Source of the DNA: Laccaria trichodermophora
Lineage: Eukaryota; Basidiomycota; Agaricomycetes; Agaricales; Hydnangiaceae
DNA: 64,000 bases
Direction: 5' to 3'
Assembly (NCBI GenBank): GCA_018417955.1
Contig: JACTVC010000002.1
Location: 4,154,001-4,218,000, forward strand
In this document: positions 44,998-59,611 of the stretch, one piece after another
Layout of the letters: every line of letters starts with the position of its first letter
Position numbering within the stretch: position 1 is the stretch's first letter
The notes under the pieces: model-generated
What the model was told of the DNA's origin: nothing
The model's input: only the letters and a program-made list of their open reading frames with translations
Databases searched by the model: none
Translations under genes and position numbers: made by a program

Positions 44998-47298
44998 ATG
45001 CCTGGCACCGGCGTCGTCGACGCCTTCAAAAGTATTCCTCTTCTTTCCTCCCTCGTTGTTTACTCATTTTCTTTTCAGATCTCATTAGACATGGAAAGCA
45101 TCACAATCACCACGCATTAAAGGAAGAGCCTCCATCTCCGACAGCCTCACGTGTTGTTCGTCAACAACCACAAGCACAAAGCAATCCACCACACGAAATC
45201 CCTCACCCTCGGGAGGCCGCAGAAATTATCGTCAACGAGGAGCGCGAGGCCAAAAACAAGATGCCCCACTACAGGGGACTTGAGAATTTCAAGCTCATCG
45301 AAAAGATGGGAGAGTGCGCCCCTCAATGAGATCTCTCACTCAATCTCGTCATCTGACCTTCGATCTCATTAGCGGTGCCTTCTCTAATGTCTACAAAGCG
45401 CTTGATCTTACAACGGGCAAGAAAGTGGCTGGTAATTGACATTATTATCTCTTTGGTCACCATCAAGGGTTAATGAGTCTATCGTAACAGTGAAAGTCGT
45501 TCGGAAGTATGAACTCAATGCCTCTCAGGTTAGTCTCCCCCCTGTCGTCGGTTTCCTCTTGCCTGGTCATCCCACTGACCACCTCCTTAAAATATCAATT
45601 CAATTCTCTTGCGCGCGGTCTTTTTTCGAAATTAGGCGGGTGATAAGCATTTAAACCCACAATTCAAGAAGAAACCGCGCGTGACAGAGGTGCCGTTTTC
45701 CTTTATCGGTCTCTCGCCAGCTTTCGGAAAGCAATTTCTAATACTTGCCTCCAGCGATCAAATATTCTCAAAGGCGAGTGGTTTTCTCACAATGTTACGT
45801 ACAATTCACACTAACCGTAATATCACGAAACTAGAGGTGCAAATAATGCGCGGCACAAACCATCCGTCGATTATAAAGCTGTTCTCTTTCTCGGAATCTC
45901 AGGAGCATTATTTTCTCGTCCTCGAAGGTAAAGATCGTGTCCTGTCTGACCTTCCAGAAATTTTCAAGTAATATTTTTGCCAGTTATGGAAGGCGGAGAG
46001 CTTTTCCACCAGATTGTCAAGCTCACTTACTTCAGCGAGAACCTTGCCCGCCACGTTATCCTCCAAGTGGCCCAGGGCATAAGATATCTTCATGAGGAGC
46101 GTGGTGTTGTACACCGTGATATTAAACCTGAAAACCTCTTGTTCGAGCGGATCGAAATCATTCCTTCAAAAGATCCTATTCATCGACCGTATGATGAGGA
46201 GAAGGAAGATGAAGGCGAGTTCATACCTGGAGTTGGAGGTGGAGGTATTGGACGTGTCAAGATCGCAGACTTTGGTCTTAGCAAAGTTGTTTGGAACGAA
46301 GAGACCATGACACCATGCGGCACAGTTGGTTACACGGCTCCAGAAATTGTCAAAGACGAGCGATACAGCAAGAGCGTGGACATGTGGGCTCTTGGATGCG
46401 TCCTCTACACGCTATTGTGCGGGTTTCCGCCGTTCTACGACGAAAGCATCAATGTTCTTACGGAAAAGGTTGCAAGGGGTTATTACACTTTCCTGAGTCC
46501 TTGGTGGGATGACATCAGCCATAGCGGTACGTGTGTTGAACATCATGACAGCAACAATTAAATCTCAATACTTCCATAGCCAAGGACTTGATCACCCACC
46601 TCCTCTGCGTTGACCCTGCGCAGCGGTACACGATTGATGAGTTCCTCGCCCACCCATGGTGTAACGCTGCTCCAGCTCCTCCACCACCTCCGACTCCTTT
46701 CACCTACGGTGACCTGAAAGGAAAACCTCTGGACTCCCCCTTGTTGTCAGCCGCACGCGGTGGCCGCACTCACGAGGGTCGCAGTCCTGGCATCGCGACG
46801 CTGAAGGAAGCTTTTGATATAACATATGCTGTCCATCGGATGGAGGAAGAAGGCGCCCGAAGACGCAAGTATAACGGTCCTGGTGGAGCTGGGGCGCGAG
46901 GTTTCCTCGGAGGCTTAAACGAAGATGACGAGGAAGAGGATGAAGCCAATGAGGATACCAATGATAGGAGCGAGGACGAGCGGTCAAAAACAGATAGTGC
47001 GGGGCTGGCAGGGGTGGGAGCAGGTCAACAGCGGGCACACCCGAACGACATGGATGGGCGCGCTGGTCAGAGAGATCAAGGTACTGGGGTGAATCCTGCC
47101 GCCCAAAGCCGAGGCAGACGTGCTCGAGGTGCTGCCGCAAAAGGATTCGAGCTGGACATGGACGCCGCCACGCTTCTAGGACGTAGAAACAAGAGGGTGA
47201 TTGGGAGCAGTCCACTCGCAGGTGCATCGACCGGAAGCCCTCTGAGGATGGAGGGTTTGCGAGTTGGGGAGCCAGATGTGCTTTCCGAGGTCTCATAG
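44998..47298 (+). CDS. CAMK-family Ser/Thr kinase, RCK2/Srk1-like
   Basis: The kinase domain begins YRGLENFKLIEKMGDGAFSN with the Gly-rich loop. It has VKVVRKYELN with the ATP-binding Lys, HRDIKPENLLFE, DFGLSKVVWNEETMTPCGTV-GYTAPE, and SVDMWALGCVLYTLLCGFPP. An insert between HRDIKPEN and DFG is acidic and long (about 35 residues). The N-terminus is His-rich and the C-terminal 200 residues are low-complexity, with Asp/Glu and Arg patches. The layout matches yeast Rck1/Rck2 and fission yeast Srk1, kinases acting below the Hog1/Sty1 stress MAP kinase. That pathway role is by family. The ATG at 44998 lies 163 bp from the PRP31 start. About seven introns. Confidence 0.85.
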
Positions 47299-48164
47299 GG
47301 TTGTGGCAGGCGAACTCAAGTCGTTCATTGGCTCCTGGCTGGTTTGACTCTTTCCCATGCACTGTTGCCCTACCCGCGATCATCGTACCGTGTTATGTAT
47401 TTATATCCTTTCTTCGTTCTCTCCATTATCATTATTGGCGGACAAATACCACACCGTACCTTGCAACGCACGCCTCCAATATCATGTGTAGTAGTAATAT
47501 TCATGCCCTTCAGTTCCCTGTCTCTATTCTGTTGTAATGTAATGCTGCCCATTTCTTACTGTGGCTTCTGTGAAGCAGGGTTTTCCTTTGATAAGTCTGT
47601 GAGCCATAAGGGAACACATGGAGTCAAAATTGGTAGCCAAGAAATCCCGATCAAGTCTCCTTCAGGGATAATTGACAGTTCCGGAATGGCACACGGACAG
47701 GTCCAGGATCTGGTTACTGCAATGGTGAGCATTACGATCTCATAACCTGTCCTTGTTGTTCATCCCAAGCTCGCCTGCGAGTCGGACTGTGCGGACCGCA
47801 AAAATGCTGTTGCGTAACTCCAAGAAAGGGATGTGAGAAGCGAAAATTTGGACGGATGGAGATCTTGTGGTGATACATACTAGTGCGGGTGTTGAGAGGA
47901 GGAGAGATTCAGCGACTCGGTGCGCGGTAAAATCCGAGGCTAGGCCATCGTAAGCGTAGCTGCATGCCTGAGGTGGGGAATGGTCGCGGCGACAGGGTGT
48001 TACAAGGGAGTGTCCATTTGCCCCGCATTCGAAAATAAGCAGAGTGGTATGGAGAGTTGATGGAGAGGATGGTCTAATATTAGCACGGCTAAGCTCGGTC
48101 CGAATATATTTGGTCACTTTTCTTTAGGCCAAACATACAGGATGGTCCGTGCGCGTAACGAAAG
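47299..48164. other. gap between RCK2-like kinase and U1 candidate
   Basis: This holds the kinase 3' UTR and upstream sequence of the U1 candidate. The longest frame (minus strand, 47740-48117) has no motif, and its composition is not convincingly coding. Confidence 0.5.
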
Positions 48165-48172
48165 TATAAAAG
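48165..48172 (+). promoter_or_regulatory. TATA box of the U1 snRNA candidate
   Basis: TATAAAAG sits 33 to 26 bp before the predicted RNA start at 48198, the ideal place for a TATA element. Confidence 0.6.
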
Positions 48173-48197
48173 GGATGCATGAACACCTAGACAACTC

Positions 48198-48360
48198 ATA
48201 CTTACCTTGATGGCATAAGCTCCTTCAAGTACCTGGGTTTATGGGCCGTGGAGATCCCCCATAGCACGGCGACCTTGTCCTCAGGGGGTGTATGTGCTTC
48301 GGTGCATGCACCGTCTCAATATTTTCCTGTCCCACTTCGGCCACTCTGGCTGGGTGGGCT
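48198..48360 (+). ncRNA. U1 spliceosomal snRNA (candidate)
   Basis: The RNA would begin AUACUUACCUU, identical over its first ten bases to the conserved U1 5' end that pairs with 5' splice sites. Four hairpins can be drawn. CAUAAGCUC pairs with GGGUUUAUG. GCCGUG pairs with CACGGC. GGUGUAUGUGC pairs with GUGCAUGCACC around a UUCG tetraloop. After a U-rich, Sm-like site (AAUAUUUUCC), a terminal stem CCCAC...GUGGG closes the molecule. Order, Sm position and length (about 163 nt; human U1 is 164) fit U1. The Sm site is not a perfect consensus and the U1-70K and U1A loop sequences are not obvious, so the call is not certain. Confidence 0.75.
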
Positions 48361-48475
48361 CTTTCTTTTGCTTTTCGATCTTCCTAACCCTAACCTTAAT
48401 GCAATGTAATATAAAATATAATGATTACCATTCTTTATTACAGGTCTATGTTTGAGAAGCGACGCGTAGTTTAGT

Positions 48476-49020
48476 TTAAGCAACAAGGGCAAATGCTATG
48501 CAAATACAAATCAAAGAATCCTTATCAGAGAGAGATGTATGAGACGTATTTCTAGCTGTAATAACGATTGGCTTACATTAGAATACATTTCTTGGGCAAC
48601 AACATCAGAATCCTCCCAATGACACACCATGTCTGCTCTGGGGGACATTGAGCAATGGGGTAGCCTACTATGCAAGAACACACCTGCCACCCTGCCCCAA
48701 GTTCTCATTTATTTGTGTTAATACAATATACTTGCTGTGGAAAATGATCACCCATGGGTTATAGCAGAGCCGGATCGGGCTACTCACAATCCCTTTGGCT
48801 GAATTTCAAGCATCCTCTCTTTAACTCTCTCTCCGATCTCCTTCATCCACCCTTTCACGCGATCCTTTTCCCTTGCTTCTGGCCAGACGTTGTTCTGGAG
48901 AGTAGATGAAAGGAGCTTCTTAATGTAAGCCTTGAGAAGATCTGTGTCGAATTTTTGACGAGGAGATGGTGCTGAAGACCGGGAAGGGGTTGGTGAACGT
49001 AAACCGGACGCATTTGCCAT
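48476..49020 (-). CDS. Tctex-1-type dynein light chain (TDA2-like)
   Basis: The spliced protein runs MANASGLRSPTPSRSSAPSP, DTDLLKAYIKKLLSSTLQNN, RVKGWMKEIGERVKERMLEI, KYIVLTQINENLGQGGRADM, VCHWEDSDVVAQEMYSN and DSLICICIAFALVA. This is the complete Tctex fold of about 135 residues: two helices followed by the beta strands that dimerise and bind dynein intermediate chain. In yeast the related Tda2 works with actin patch proteins instead of dynein, so the partner is uncertain. Three introns lie in the C-terminal half; the first reading frame alone would stop early at QPKGL. The start is 131 bp from the PEX11-family gene. Confidence 0.82.
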
Positions 49021-49151
49021 GAAGAAGGGACGGAATGGCAATTTGCAAATCCCTAAAGTTCGCGTTTGCTTTATTTGTCCAGTTATTTGTTCCTCCACGT
49101 GTTATAGATTTCAGGCTCATTCACTCTCAAGCTCAACGCTCGTCGCTCGCC

Positions 49152-50530
49152 ATGTCGTCCATATCCTTTCCAGAGTCTTCGTCTAGACCATCCGACGACC
49201 AGTTTTACTCATCTCCCTTCGACCCCAGCTCCTCGTTTCAAATGAATCCGCTGTCTTCACATCCGCCACGGACACCGAGAACGTCCGTCATATCCAATTC
49301 ACCACACTCCTACAACCCAACTGGCTACGAATCTAATGAGGAAACAGTGGAGAAGGCTGATGCCGAAAGTGTAGAACTAGAAGAGGAAGGGGATAAAGTC
49401 CAGGCTGCGGAGAAAAGGATTCTGAAGGAGGAGGTCTGGCGGGAGATGTTCTTGACCAGCGACGGACGAGACAAGGCATTCGCAAGTAGTTTTGCCATCT
49501 TTCGTCGTCCCCTATGCTTATTCTTTCGCTTAGAAACTGATACAATATTCGATCCGCGTGTTCCTCCTGTTTCACAGCTCTTTCACAAGCAGTCGACTTC
49601 TGCGCCGACCAACGCGTCCGCCATGGGAGTTGAATATCGTCCAACGACTACAGTCGACTGCTTCTGGACTATCCTTTACAAGGTCGGTTTAAATATCTGC
49701 ATATTTTTCGTCCTGACCACCGATGTAGGAAGTTGCTGTTACTCTTCAACTGGTTACGGCCGTTGACTGAGATTCGGGCACAACAAACTGTTCCATTTTC
49801 CTCTGAACAATCTGCAGAGGTAGCCAGAAAGACGCAGAAACCATTTCTTCACACTGTTCTCTATGCTCCTCCTCCCGTTTTATTGGAGTTGGTCAATGCG
49901 GTCGCAGACGATGTCGCAACGTTTTCATTGTTAGGGCTTTTCGGAAAGAAGCTCGGGGACCGCGCGGCTCGCTTTTCAGATTGGTGTTGGCTGTTCTCGA
50001 CGTTGGCTGGTCTCGTGGAGAATGGATTTGAACGGCAGCTGATCACTAGTCGTACAGCTGAAGGCACGTTTCATCCTTGTGTATGAATGTTCCTTATTAA
50101 CTGCTATATAACAGTGGAGGGTCGAATGTACACGGAATCAATGGCAGGTCCCGTCTCAGCCACATCAAAACCCAAGGCATCGGTGTACGACGAGAAGGAA
50201 TTGGCGAGGCTGCAAAAGCAAGATTTTTGGTTACAGGTTTCACGCGCCAAACTCGTAATGGATTTAATTTTCGTCTGTGAGTTCGTCGACTTGATCATCA
50301 TGAGTGTGCGTATCCGACTCGGTTGATCGCAGCGTATGAGGTGTTCAACATTCGGCGCGGAAAAGACGCCGTGAAGGCGTTTACAGGTCTCACGGCGGCG
50401 ATGTTAAGGTGCGCCACACTGTTTCTATTGTAAAGTTGTTCCTCTGACATGATTGCGACTGTCTGTCAGCTCTGCCAAGCTGTTTGAACGACACAAGACT
50501 ACGCTTCTCAAGGCTATCATGACATCGTAA
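49152..50530 (+). CDS. PEX11-family peroxisome membrane protein
   Basis: A Ser/Pro-rich N-terminus is followed by a charged helix, KILKEEVWREMF. After an intron comes the amphipathic segment DGRDKAFAKLIQYSIRVFLL, the Pex11 pattern used to bend peroxisome membranes. Next are KLLLLFNWLRPLTEIRAQQT, a conserved LVNAVADDVATFSLLGLFGK, WCWLFSTLAGLVENGFERQL and, near the end, SRAKLVMDLIFVSYEVFNIR with FTGLTAAMLSSAKLFERHKT. The last part is the usual C-terminal helix. Fungi have several Pex11 paralogues (PEX11, PEX11B/C) that control peroxisome number; which one this is cannot be told here. About five introns. Confidence 0.65.
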
Positions 50531-50623
50531 TAGGCCTGCAAGCTTGCCACTATACCTGCTAGAATCTATATCATTTATGTTGCGTTTACGTATAATTAAC
50601 GGGAATGTATAAAATTGCTTGGA

Positions 50624-50953
50624 TCACCACCACCATCGTGACCGGGGCGGTTTTTCTTGAAGAGTGGGAGTGGATCGAATTGCTTGAAGGGTGGCAATAT
50701 CCTCCTCCAAGTGTTTTAGGCGAGCAGAAGCCTCCTTCATGTACTTTTCATGTGACAGTTTCGACTGAGTGAGTTGTAGGCCCTACAAGAATGTATCAGA
50801 GGATGGAAGGGCTGCAATGGAGATTCGAACAAGATAGACGGCCGATCCCAAAAGAACGATTGGAATCATTGCTGGAATGATATCGGAGTATAAGGATTTG
50901 TGGTTGACATTTGTGGAATATGAGCGATTCAGGCGAAGAGGCCGATGTAGCAT
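50624..50953 (-). CDS. small mitochondrial membrane/coiled-coil protein
   Basis: Too short for simple ORF finding, this gene appears once one intron (GTTCGA...TTGTAG) is removed. The product of about 90 residues begins MLHRPLRLNRSYSTNVNHKS, an Arg/Ser-rich presequence. It has one membrane segment (DIIPAMIPIVLLGSAVYLGL), and then a charged helix, LSHEKYMKEASARLKHLEED, ending PPRSRWWW. This looks like a small inner-membrane protein, perhaps a respiratory-chain accessory factor; I cannot name a family. The ATG at 50953 is 122 bp from the divergent TVP38 gene. Confidence 0.6.
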
Positions 50954-51075
50954 TTGAGAGAGGACTTGAGCGTGAGAGCATAGCCACTGTCAAATTCTCT
51001 TCCTCTCTCTCCTTTCTCTCAGAGCCAGCTCTCTTCTCAATCTCTTCCTAACCCCCCAATCCTGGGCTGGTATCC

Positions 51076-52346
51076 ATGGAGAATCTACCTTCGCCCTCTC
51101 TCGACCTTATATCCCTCGCCACTCCTGCCCGCCCAACAGATGACTTTGACGAGAAAGTACCCATTCCCCGTCAGTCATCTCGAGGGAGGCATCTCCCTCG
51201 CGAGCACTCCTCACCAGCATCTTCTCGTCCACATCGATCATTACATCCCCCTTCACAGTTTCTACGGCACCCGCCACCGCCATTGAACCTCCAAGTACAC
51301 AATCGATCCTTTTCCAGCGCCTCGTCCTACCCTCGTCCATCAAAGGCTCTACGTATAGCTAGACTTCTCAGGCCTTGGGTACCCCTTCTCTTGTATGCAC
51401 TCACCAGTCTCGCATTCGTCGTTGCCATCGCCCTTTACAGAACCGACGTTTTTGCACGTGAGTTTTCCCTCGTAACATTGTATTATCTAGGTCACACCCG
51501 TTTAGGTCTCGACGAGCTATCGCTATGGCTGCGCGTTGACGAGCAATCTGGCCATGCCATCCTTTTTTGTCTCATTTTCATTACTACCATTCGTAAGTCA
51601 CCCTTCACATCATCATCATACCGCAGCTAAATCACGTTTCATTAGCTCCAATCCCACTGTATTCTACGCTCATTATCTTATCAGGTTATACTTTCGGCCC
51701 ATGGACCGGTGCTATCATCTCTTATTTCGCCGCTCTTTCGGGCGCGCTCATTGTATTTATTGTTTCACGCTCCCTCTTCCGCGAATCTATCTCCCACTGG
51801 CTAGCCTCATGCACATCCATCAAACGCGTCGTACGGGCCATCGAAAAGCGACCCAAGCTTCTCTTTCTCATTCGATTGGCTCCGTACCCTTACAACGTCA
51901 TGAACTGTCTGCTGGCAGCCTCACCCACCCTCACACTCCACACCTACACTGTCTGCACGGCACTCTCGCTGTTCAAAGTCATCATTCACACTAGCGTGGG
52001 TGCATCCATCCACTCTTTCAAGGACTATCATACTTCAAACGAGGATCAAGGTGGCGCAGACATGGTTGCTCGAATGTGGACCATCGTCGGCATCCTACTC
52101 TGCGTCGTTATTCTCGTCTACCTCTCCATTGTTGCCCGACGAGCTGTCGACGACGAATTGGACGACGGCCCCGTTATTACCCATGACAGCGAGGAAACGA
52201 GAGCTTTCCTAGCCCCACAGACAGGCAGTGATCTGGAATCTGCACACCCATACCCTTCCCGTCCAATGACGGAATTACCGTCCCGGAGCCACCAAATTAT
52301 CCCATACCTTTCATTGGAGGCGGAGACGAACGAACACTGGTCATGA
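51076..52346 (+). CDS. TVP38: Tvp38/TMEM64 (DedA-like) membrane protein
   Basis: A long disordered N-terminus (about 90 residues) precedes helices, including LRPWVPLLLYALTSLAFVVA, PPIPLYSTLIILSGYTFGPW and SYFAALSGALIVFIVSRSLF. The family hallmark follows: LLFLIRLAPYPYNVMNCLLA, part of the re-entrant region, then LFKVIIHTSVGASIH. A final helix is VGILLCVVILVYLSIVARR, and the tail is acidic. VTT-domain proteins such as Tvp38 reside in the Golgi and are now thought to act as lipid scramblases. Three introns are needed. The ATG at 51076 is the first in a good context. Confidence 0.88.
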
Positions 52347-52908
52347 TGATCAATAATACATTACAAACGCTCTTTACTTGGACTTTTTTTGTTCTCTCTC
52401 TAATCCTTGTAGATATCTTTGACCATATGCCAGCATACAAATTCCGCCTGGATGTAAATTTGGAGTATTCGTTCGTAACGCCAAGATAAGAAGCAGATCG
52501 ATCTTTGTGGAAACAAAACCAAAAGCGGAGGCAATCAGAAGGTCTGTTGCGAAGCATGGCACACTTCGATCGATCGAATCTAAGATCGTCCATATGGGTA
52601 CAGACACGTGCGTACAGCGTCTAATTTCAAACCGATAGATACAAGTGTGGGGCAGGCAAACTAACTGGATTCAAACGTGAAACGGTCATCTGGTATACAA
52701 AAGCAGAGCGGGCGGAGTAACACTGAAACTCGCGGATACGTGCAAGATTTGAACAAGAATGATTGAGACCGAAGACCTGATGTATCCTTCCAAAAGAGCG
52801 AGCGACGAGCAAGAAAGCAAAAGTCCGGTATCATGAAAAAGAGAAAGAAAAAAACGAAAGAAATGGCCCTGACAACAAAGTTTGTCGTCGTGATTTTTTT
52901 TGTTTGTT
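52347..52908. other. gap between convergent TVP38 and HSF-type genes
   Basis: It should contain two 3' UTRs. No gene, RNA or repeat was seen. Confidence 0.5.
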
Positions 52909-54860
52909 TCAAATTTCGCCCGTTGCCTTGGTATAATGGTGAGGAAGGTGCTCATTCATTGGAACAAATCCAAAATCTGGAGAGACTGCTGGTCGATTTA
53001 GGTCCCTTCAAAAAAAAAATCAAAAGGAACCAATATACTTACAACGATTGATGTCCGTTTCCCCGTTGTAGTTTTCGGGAACAGGCGGGGTATTTGCTTG
53101 CGAGGACGATGTATGTGAAGCGGCGGAGATGGAGGATGTCGACGTCGATGGCCGAACATTCCTGTGATTCCAACCGTTGCCGTCATGCATACCCTCCATT
53201 GACGCCGTGTGACCGACCGCTCCCGGAATTGCGGAGTAGGCAAAATCAGCGTGGGACGGATTAAAGCCATATGGGTCCACAGAGGGCAATTGGATCATAC
53301 TCCTCACCCGTGGAAGGCCTGAAGACGCGTGGTTATCTACAGGCTGCGGCGACGTCGATGGTCGCTGCGGCTCCGAGTGGTCGTAGGGGCTCGGATACGG
53401 GCTCATGGCTTGACTATGCCGCCGGGCGCGGCGAACACTGAGAGATCCCGATGGGTAATTGGACTTGGATGATTGGGGGCGTGATGGGGAGATTGGGCGG
53501 TGGTGACTGGAGTTAGGCCGGGAGTAGTCATGATGAATGTTGTGCTCATCCTGGTATGGAAGTGATGAGACAGAGGACATTGAATATCCGGTTGTCGGAC
53601 GACTGTCAGGAGAAAGCGACGACGCGCTATGCTCTCCTTGCATGGGCATAGAAGAAAAGGGCGAGCCGTACGACGTATTGATCGTCGGGGCCGGTCTCGA
53701 ATAGCCGCTGCTTGGATTGAGCAGCGACGACAAACTACCATTATGGGTAGAGGAGCTGGTGCTACCCTGGAAGGAAGACCAGTTAGTTTGCTCCGGATAA
53801 GGATACTGCGAGTGCAAAACGTCTCTGTTGGAATGTGAGTAAGATGCGATAGAATGAAAACCAGCCGGGGCCGGAGAGTCGTCGGTCGGAGTAATAGGAT
53901 GAAGGGTATGTGAGTGATTGTAGATGGTGTTGTGGGATATGTGCGGAGGATCGGATGGGACTGTAAGTGGAGGAAGTGCGGACCGAGGGTAGCTTGTGCC
54001 CCACGCAGCGGTGCCACCCTGATTGAGTGGTGTAAAAGAGCCAGGCGCTGAGAAACCACGGGCACGACCGACCGAGCCTCCGGAGAGTTTGTGGTGGGAA
54101 GAAGGGCCGACGTTTGAGGGTACTGTGAGAGGGACAGGGCCCATTCCGATCGCGGAGCGGGGAGGAGGTATTGAGGGAGGCTCCTGGTTGTCGCGTTTCC
54201 TTGGTTTTGGAAGACGCGGTGGGACGCGGCGTTTGAAATTTGCCACGACCTCGGGCGGCGAGTGGCGATTGAGGGTTGGGTGGGCTAGTTGTCGTCGTCG
54301 TCAAAGTCACGGTTGAAAAAAGCATGGGATAGTGTACTTACACCAAGTACTCGCGTCGGGATCGTCAATAGCGGGATCGACGTTCCGCAAGTTAACCTTG
54401 CGCATGAAACCATAGATCTAAAATACGTTAGGGGAGAGAGAAGGAAGGTAGAACATGAGAAGACGAACATTTAGTTGCCGGGAGAAGCTTGCGAATCTCG
54501 ATTGACGGTATATGCTTGGTAGGACATGGAGGGCAAGTTGCTCTGGTCTCTCGACGATAATGTGTTCACCAGCAGGATCCCAACGAATCATATGATGATT
54601 TTCAGGACGCTCTAAGAGACTAGAGGAAAGTTATTAGTAGAAGATTACAGAAAGGAAACTGAGACGTACGCGTAGAGTTTTGTGAGGAAAGTTGCCTGTG
54701 GTTTTGGGTCTGGCTTTGGAGACTTTGGAGGACTGGGTGGATGGTCATCGGAGCTAGTGTTGCTAGAGGCAGAGTTCATGGGTGGGTATAAGGGATGGTC
54801 GCGGTTGTAGGATGAGGAGGAGGAACGAGATGCATAAGAGGGAGGATAAAGATCGGCCAT
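52909..54860 (-). CDS. HSF-domain transcription factor
   Basis: The heat-shock-factor DNA-binding domain starts about residue 58: FLTKLYALLERPENHHMIRW, EHIIVERPEQLALHVLPSIY, RQSRFASFSRQLNIYGFMRK and NFKRR. FSRQLNIYGF is the recognition-helix signature. The rest is a long Ser/Pro/His-rich region without the oligomerisation coiled coil seen in true HSF1, more like the fungal SFL1/MGA1 group of morphogenesis regulators. The start is the Met of MADLYPPSY at 54860. The C-terminus uses a 57-nt intron after DINR to reach FSPDFGFVPMNEHLPHHYTK; skipping it would end the protein earlier at 53020. The heat-shock versus morphogenesis role cannot be decided from sequence. Confidence 0.85.
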
Positions 54861-55226
54861 AAGAGAAGAAAGTAGAGAGTAGTGGATGCTAAGTATTTGG
54901 GAGAATGACGGTGGAGAAAGGAAGAGGTCCGAGGACGTAAAAGGAAAGAAGAGGTCAGGATCGGGAAGACATTTATGGCATTGCAAGGAAAGCAACAGAA
55001 AGGCATGCCAATAAGGTGCCAAATAGCGAACAAACCGACTCCGAGGCATACATCAATATCCCATGATTCTCATCAGATCTAATCTCATCACCTAAAATGG
55101 ATCCGCATTTACACCACCACACTTTTCTATAAAGAATCCGACTGAATCCGATTTGTATATACCACCGACTGTGGTCCCACCACCGTCACGCAGCGTGGTC
55201 CACAGTCTACTCATGCGGCGAGCCTA
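54861..55226. other. gap upstream of the HSF-type gene
   Basis: The promoter of the HSF-type gene and the 3' end of the AGC kinase should lie here. An imperfect inverted pair around GTGGTCC / GGTGG near 55170-55200 is weak. Nothing else was seen. Confidence 0.4.
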
Positions 55227-57760
<2,534 letters not shown>

Positions 57761-59611
57761 GGTGAGCGAGTGATGTCAACCAACGAGCTGTCAAACAAAA
57801 CGAAAGGGCAAGACGAAACCGGCGAAGAAATGGGTGAGTAGACGGGATCAGGGACGAAGAGTTGCATAATTATCTGTCCCATTTTGGGTTAGGTCTCAAA
57901 GAAAATCAGTCATTATGTAAGAAATCGTTCCTTGTGCTACCTCTTTCACCCGCCGCCCATCTTTGAACATGTCGTTGTTCCTTCACGTCACGACAGAAAG
58001 AAATGAATTTTAAATTGAGTCCATTATCAAACAGAAAACAATTCAATCCCTGTTTCCGTCATCGCGCCAGACTCCCACCGACAAATTGTCGATCCTACGA
58101 ACTGTTGCTGGGACGGCAACCATTGAATCAACGTCAGCTGTCTACTCGAGTATATCCCAAAAGTGCCCACTCTGGAAGCCCAAGTATTGTTCGACTTACA
58201 TTCCGTCGCTGAATACGATTATTGCTACTCACCCAAGCAACTGTTAGTTTACTCTGTCACAACTCTCGGTGAGTGCACGTGCCCTTCTGTAAAGATGACC
58301 CAATGATCAAAACGTGAAGTTCTATTTTTGTACAGCGACTCCGTAATTTAATGGTTCACGCAAGTCACTTCTACTTACCTTCATTTTGCAAAGGCGCGTC
58401 AGTCCAATAGAGGCAAAGCAAACGCTTTGATGTCAATAGCAGTGATTGGTCACGGTGCTCTGAGCGCCTGATTATTAGGGTGCATCCCAGGTGGTTCTGT
58501 CCCTCCTTGTCGGCATTTACAAATCTTTATCTCAACGGTTCACCCAACGCATATCGGCTTAAAACGGGGATCCGATTGCGACACTAATACCCAAAGTTTT
58601 TACCCTTCTGGCCGGGTTGGAGCAGGTGGGTAAGTCTCCATCTGATAAACCACTTTGGTCGACAACTTTTCTGTCACAAAATGCATGGCTTTGCCTCCCT
58701 GCGGTGAAGTGTGGCCTGTATCTTTGGCCTCTTACCTCCATTCTGGGTAGACTCTTCTATCCTAATTTGCCAGCTTGTCAGGTGTAATCCTCGAAGCACT
58801 GAATATCTGATGAACACTGGACGCACACCACGTGAACCAAAGAAATAGGCGACGTTAACGAGGCTGTTGGGTTGTTGATGTTTCCCCGCATATATCTTCT
58901 CAGATAAAACTTTCTCAACACCAGGACTTGGACCCAGGTCGCCCAACTTGTTCTCACCTCCTGTTTGCAGTTCCAAATATTGATATGACCGTTCCTTGTG
59001 TGTATTGCGAGCGCCATCGAACCACCTACCGGCTGTGCAACATCAGGAACAGAGCCGGTCAATGGCAGAACGAGAGTGTAAGCAGCCGTGAATTGAGGCA
59101 ACCTGGATATATCACTGCAGTCGATCAATACGGCGCTATCACTGCACGCCGCAACGTCGCAAAAGGAGTAAACGCAAACTCAGAAGTCACCCACAACATT
59201 AGTATCAGTTGAGGTACACAAAGTAGTGGTAACAGTAACAATCCTTTTCGGCCTCGTTTGGTAAACCTTAGCTTTGAGCGAGTATTTCTAAATTCTACCT
59301 ACAGACTTTTAGAGGCCGAGTGTATCGGAGACTTGCCGGCATTCGGCTTCTAGACCGACGAATGCGGAAAATGACATTGAGTTCAGAGTTGTCATTTCAG
59401 CGAAAAGGCCAGCAACATCATGCGAAATCGCAATATCTATATCCAAACCTCATGTTCCTGTACCTCCGCACATCAAATCCTTCCCGTTTTTAAAGCGGAT
59501 TAACAAGCGTTCACTTCGTTCCATTTGTCACCGGCGGACGGGAAATTTCACAATCATACTCCCAATTTTTATAAAGCTGACGAAACCCACGGATCCCAAC
59601 TATTCCATCCG
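57761..59611. other. long gap between the FPK1-like kinase and the MFS gene
   Basis: This is the largest stretch without a supported gene. It should include promoters of both neighbours. Minus-strand frames at 58674-59128 (about 100 codons) have no motif or consistent exon partners. A weak box C/D-like pattern at about 58445-58490 was considered and not accepted. No transposon ends were found. Confidence 0.4.

Noticed and set aside
47740..48117. 125-codon minus-strand ORF between the kinase and the U1 candidate
   Set aside because: Biased composition, no motif, and it lies where a kinase 3' UTR is expected.
48382..48396. Telomere-like TAACCCTAACC
   Set aside because: Only about two repeat units; no array, and it lies inside a gene-rich region.
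55170..55215. Imperfect inverted sequence upstream of the HSF-type gene
   Set aside because: Arms are short and interrupted; such pairs are expected by chance.
58440..58500. Possible box C/D snoRNA (TTGATGT ... CTGA with a short CGC/GCG stem)
   Set aside because: Box C is imperfect, the length is short, and no guide match or C'/D' boxes are apparent.
58559..59212. Overlapping minus- and plus-strand ORFs of about 90-116 codons
   Set aside because: No family resemblance, and several stop-bounded frames compete. The region is treated as intergenic.
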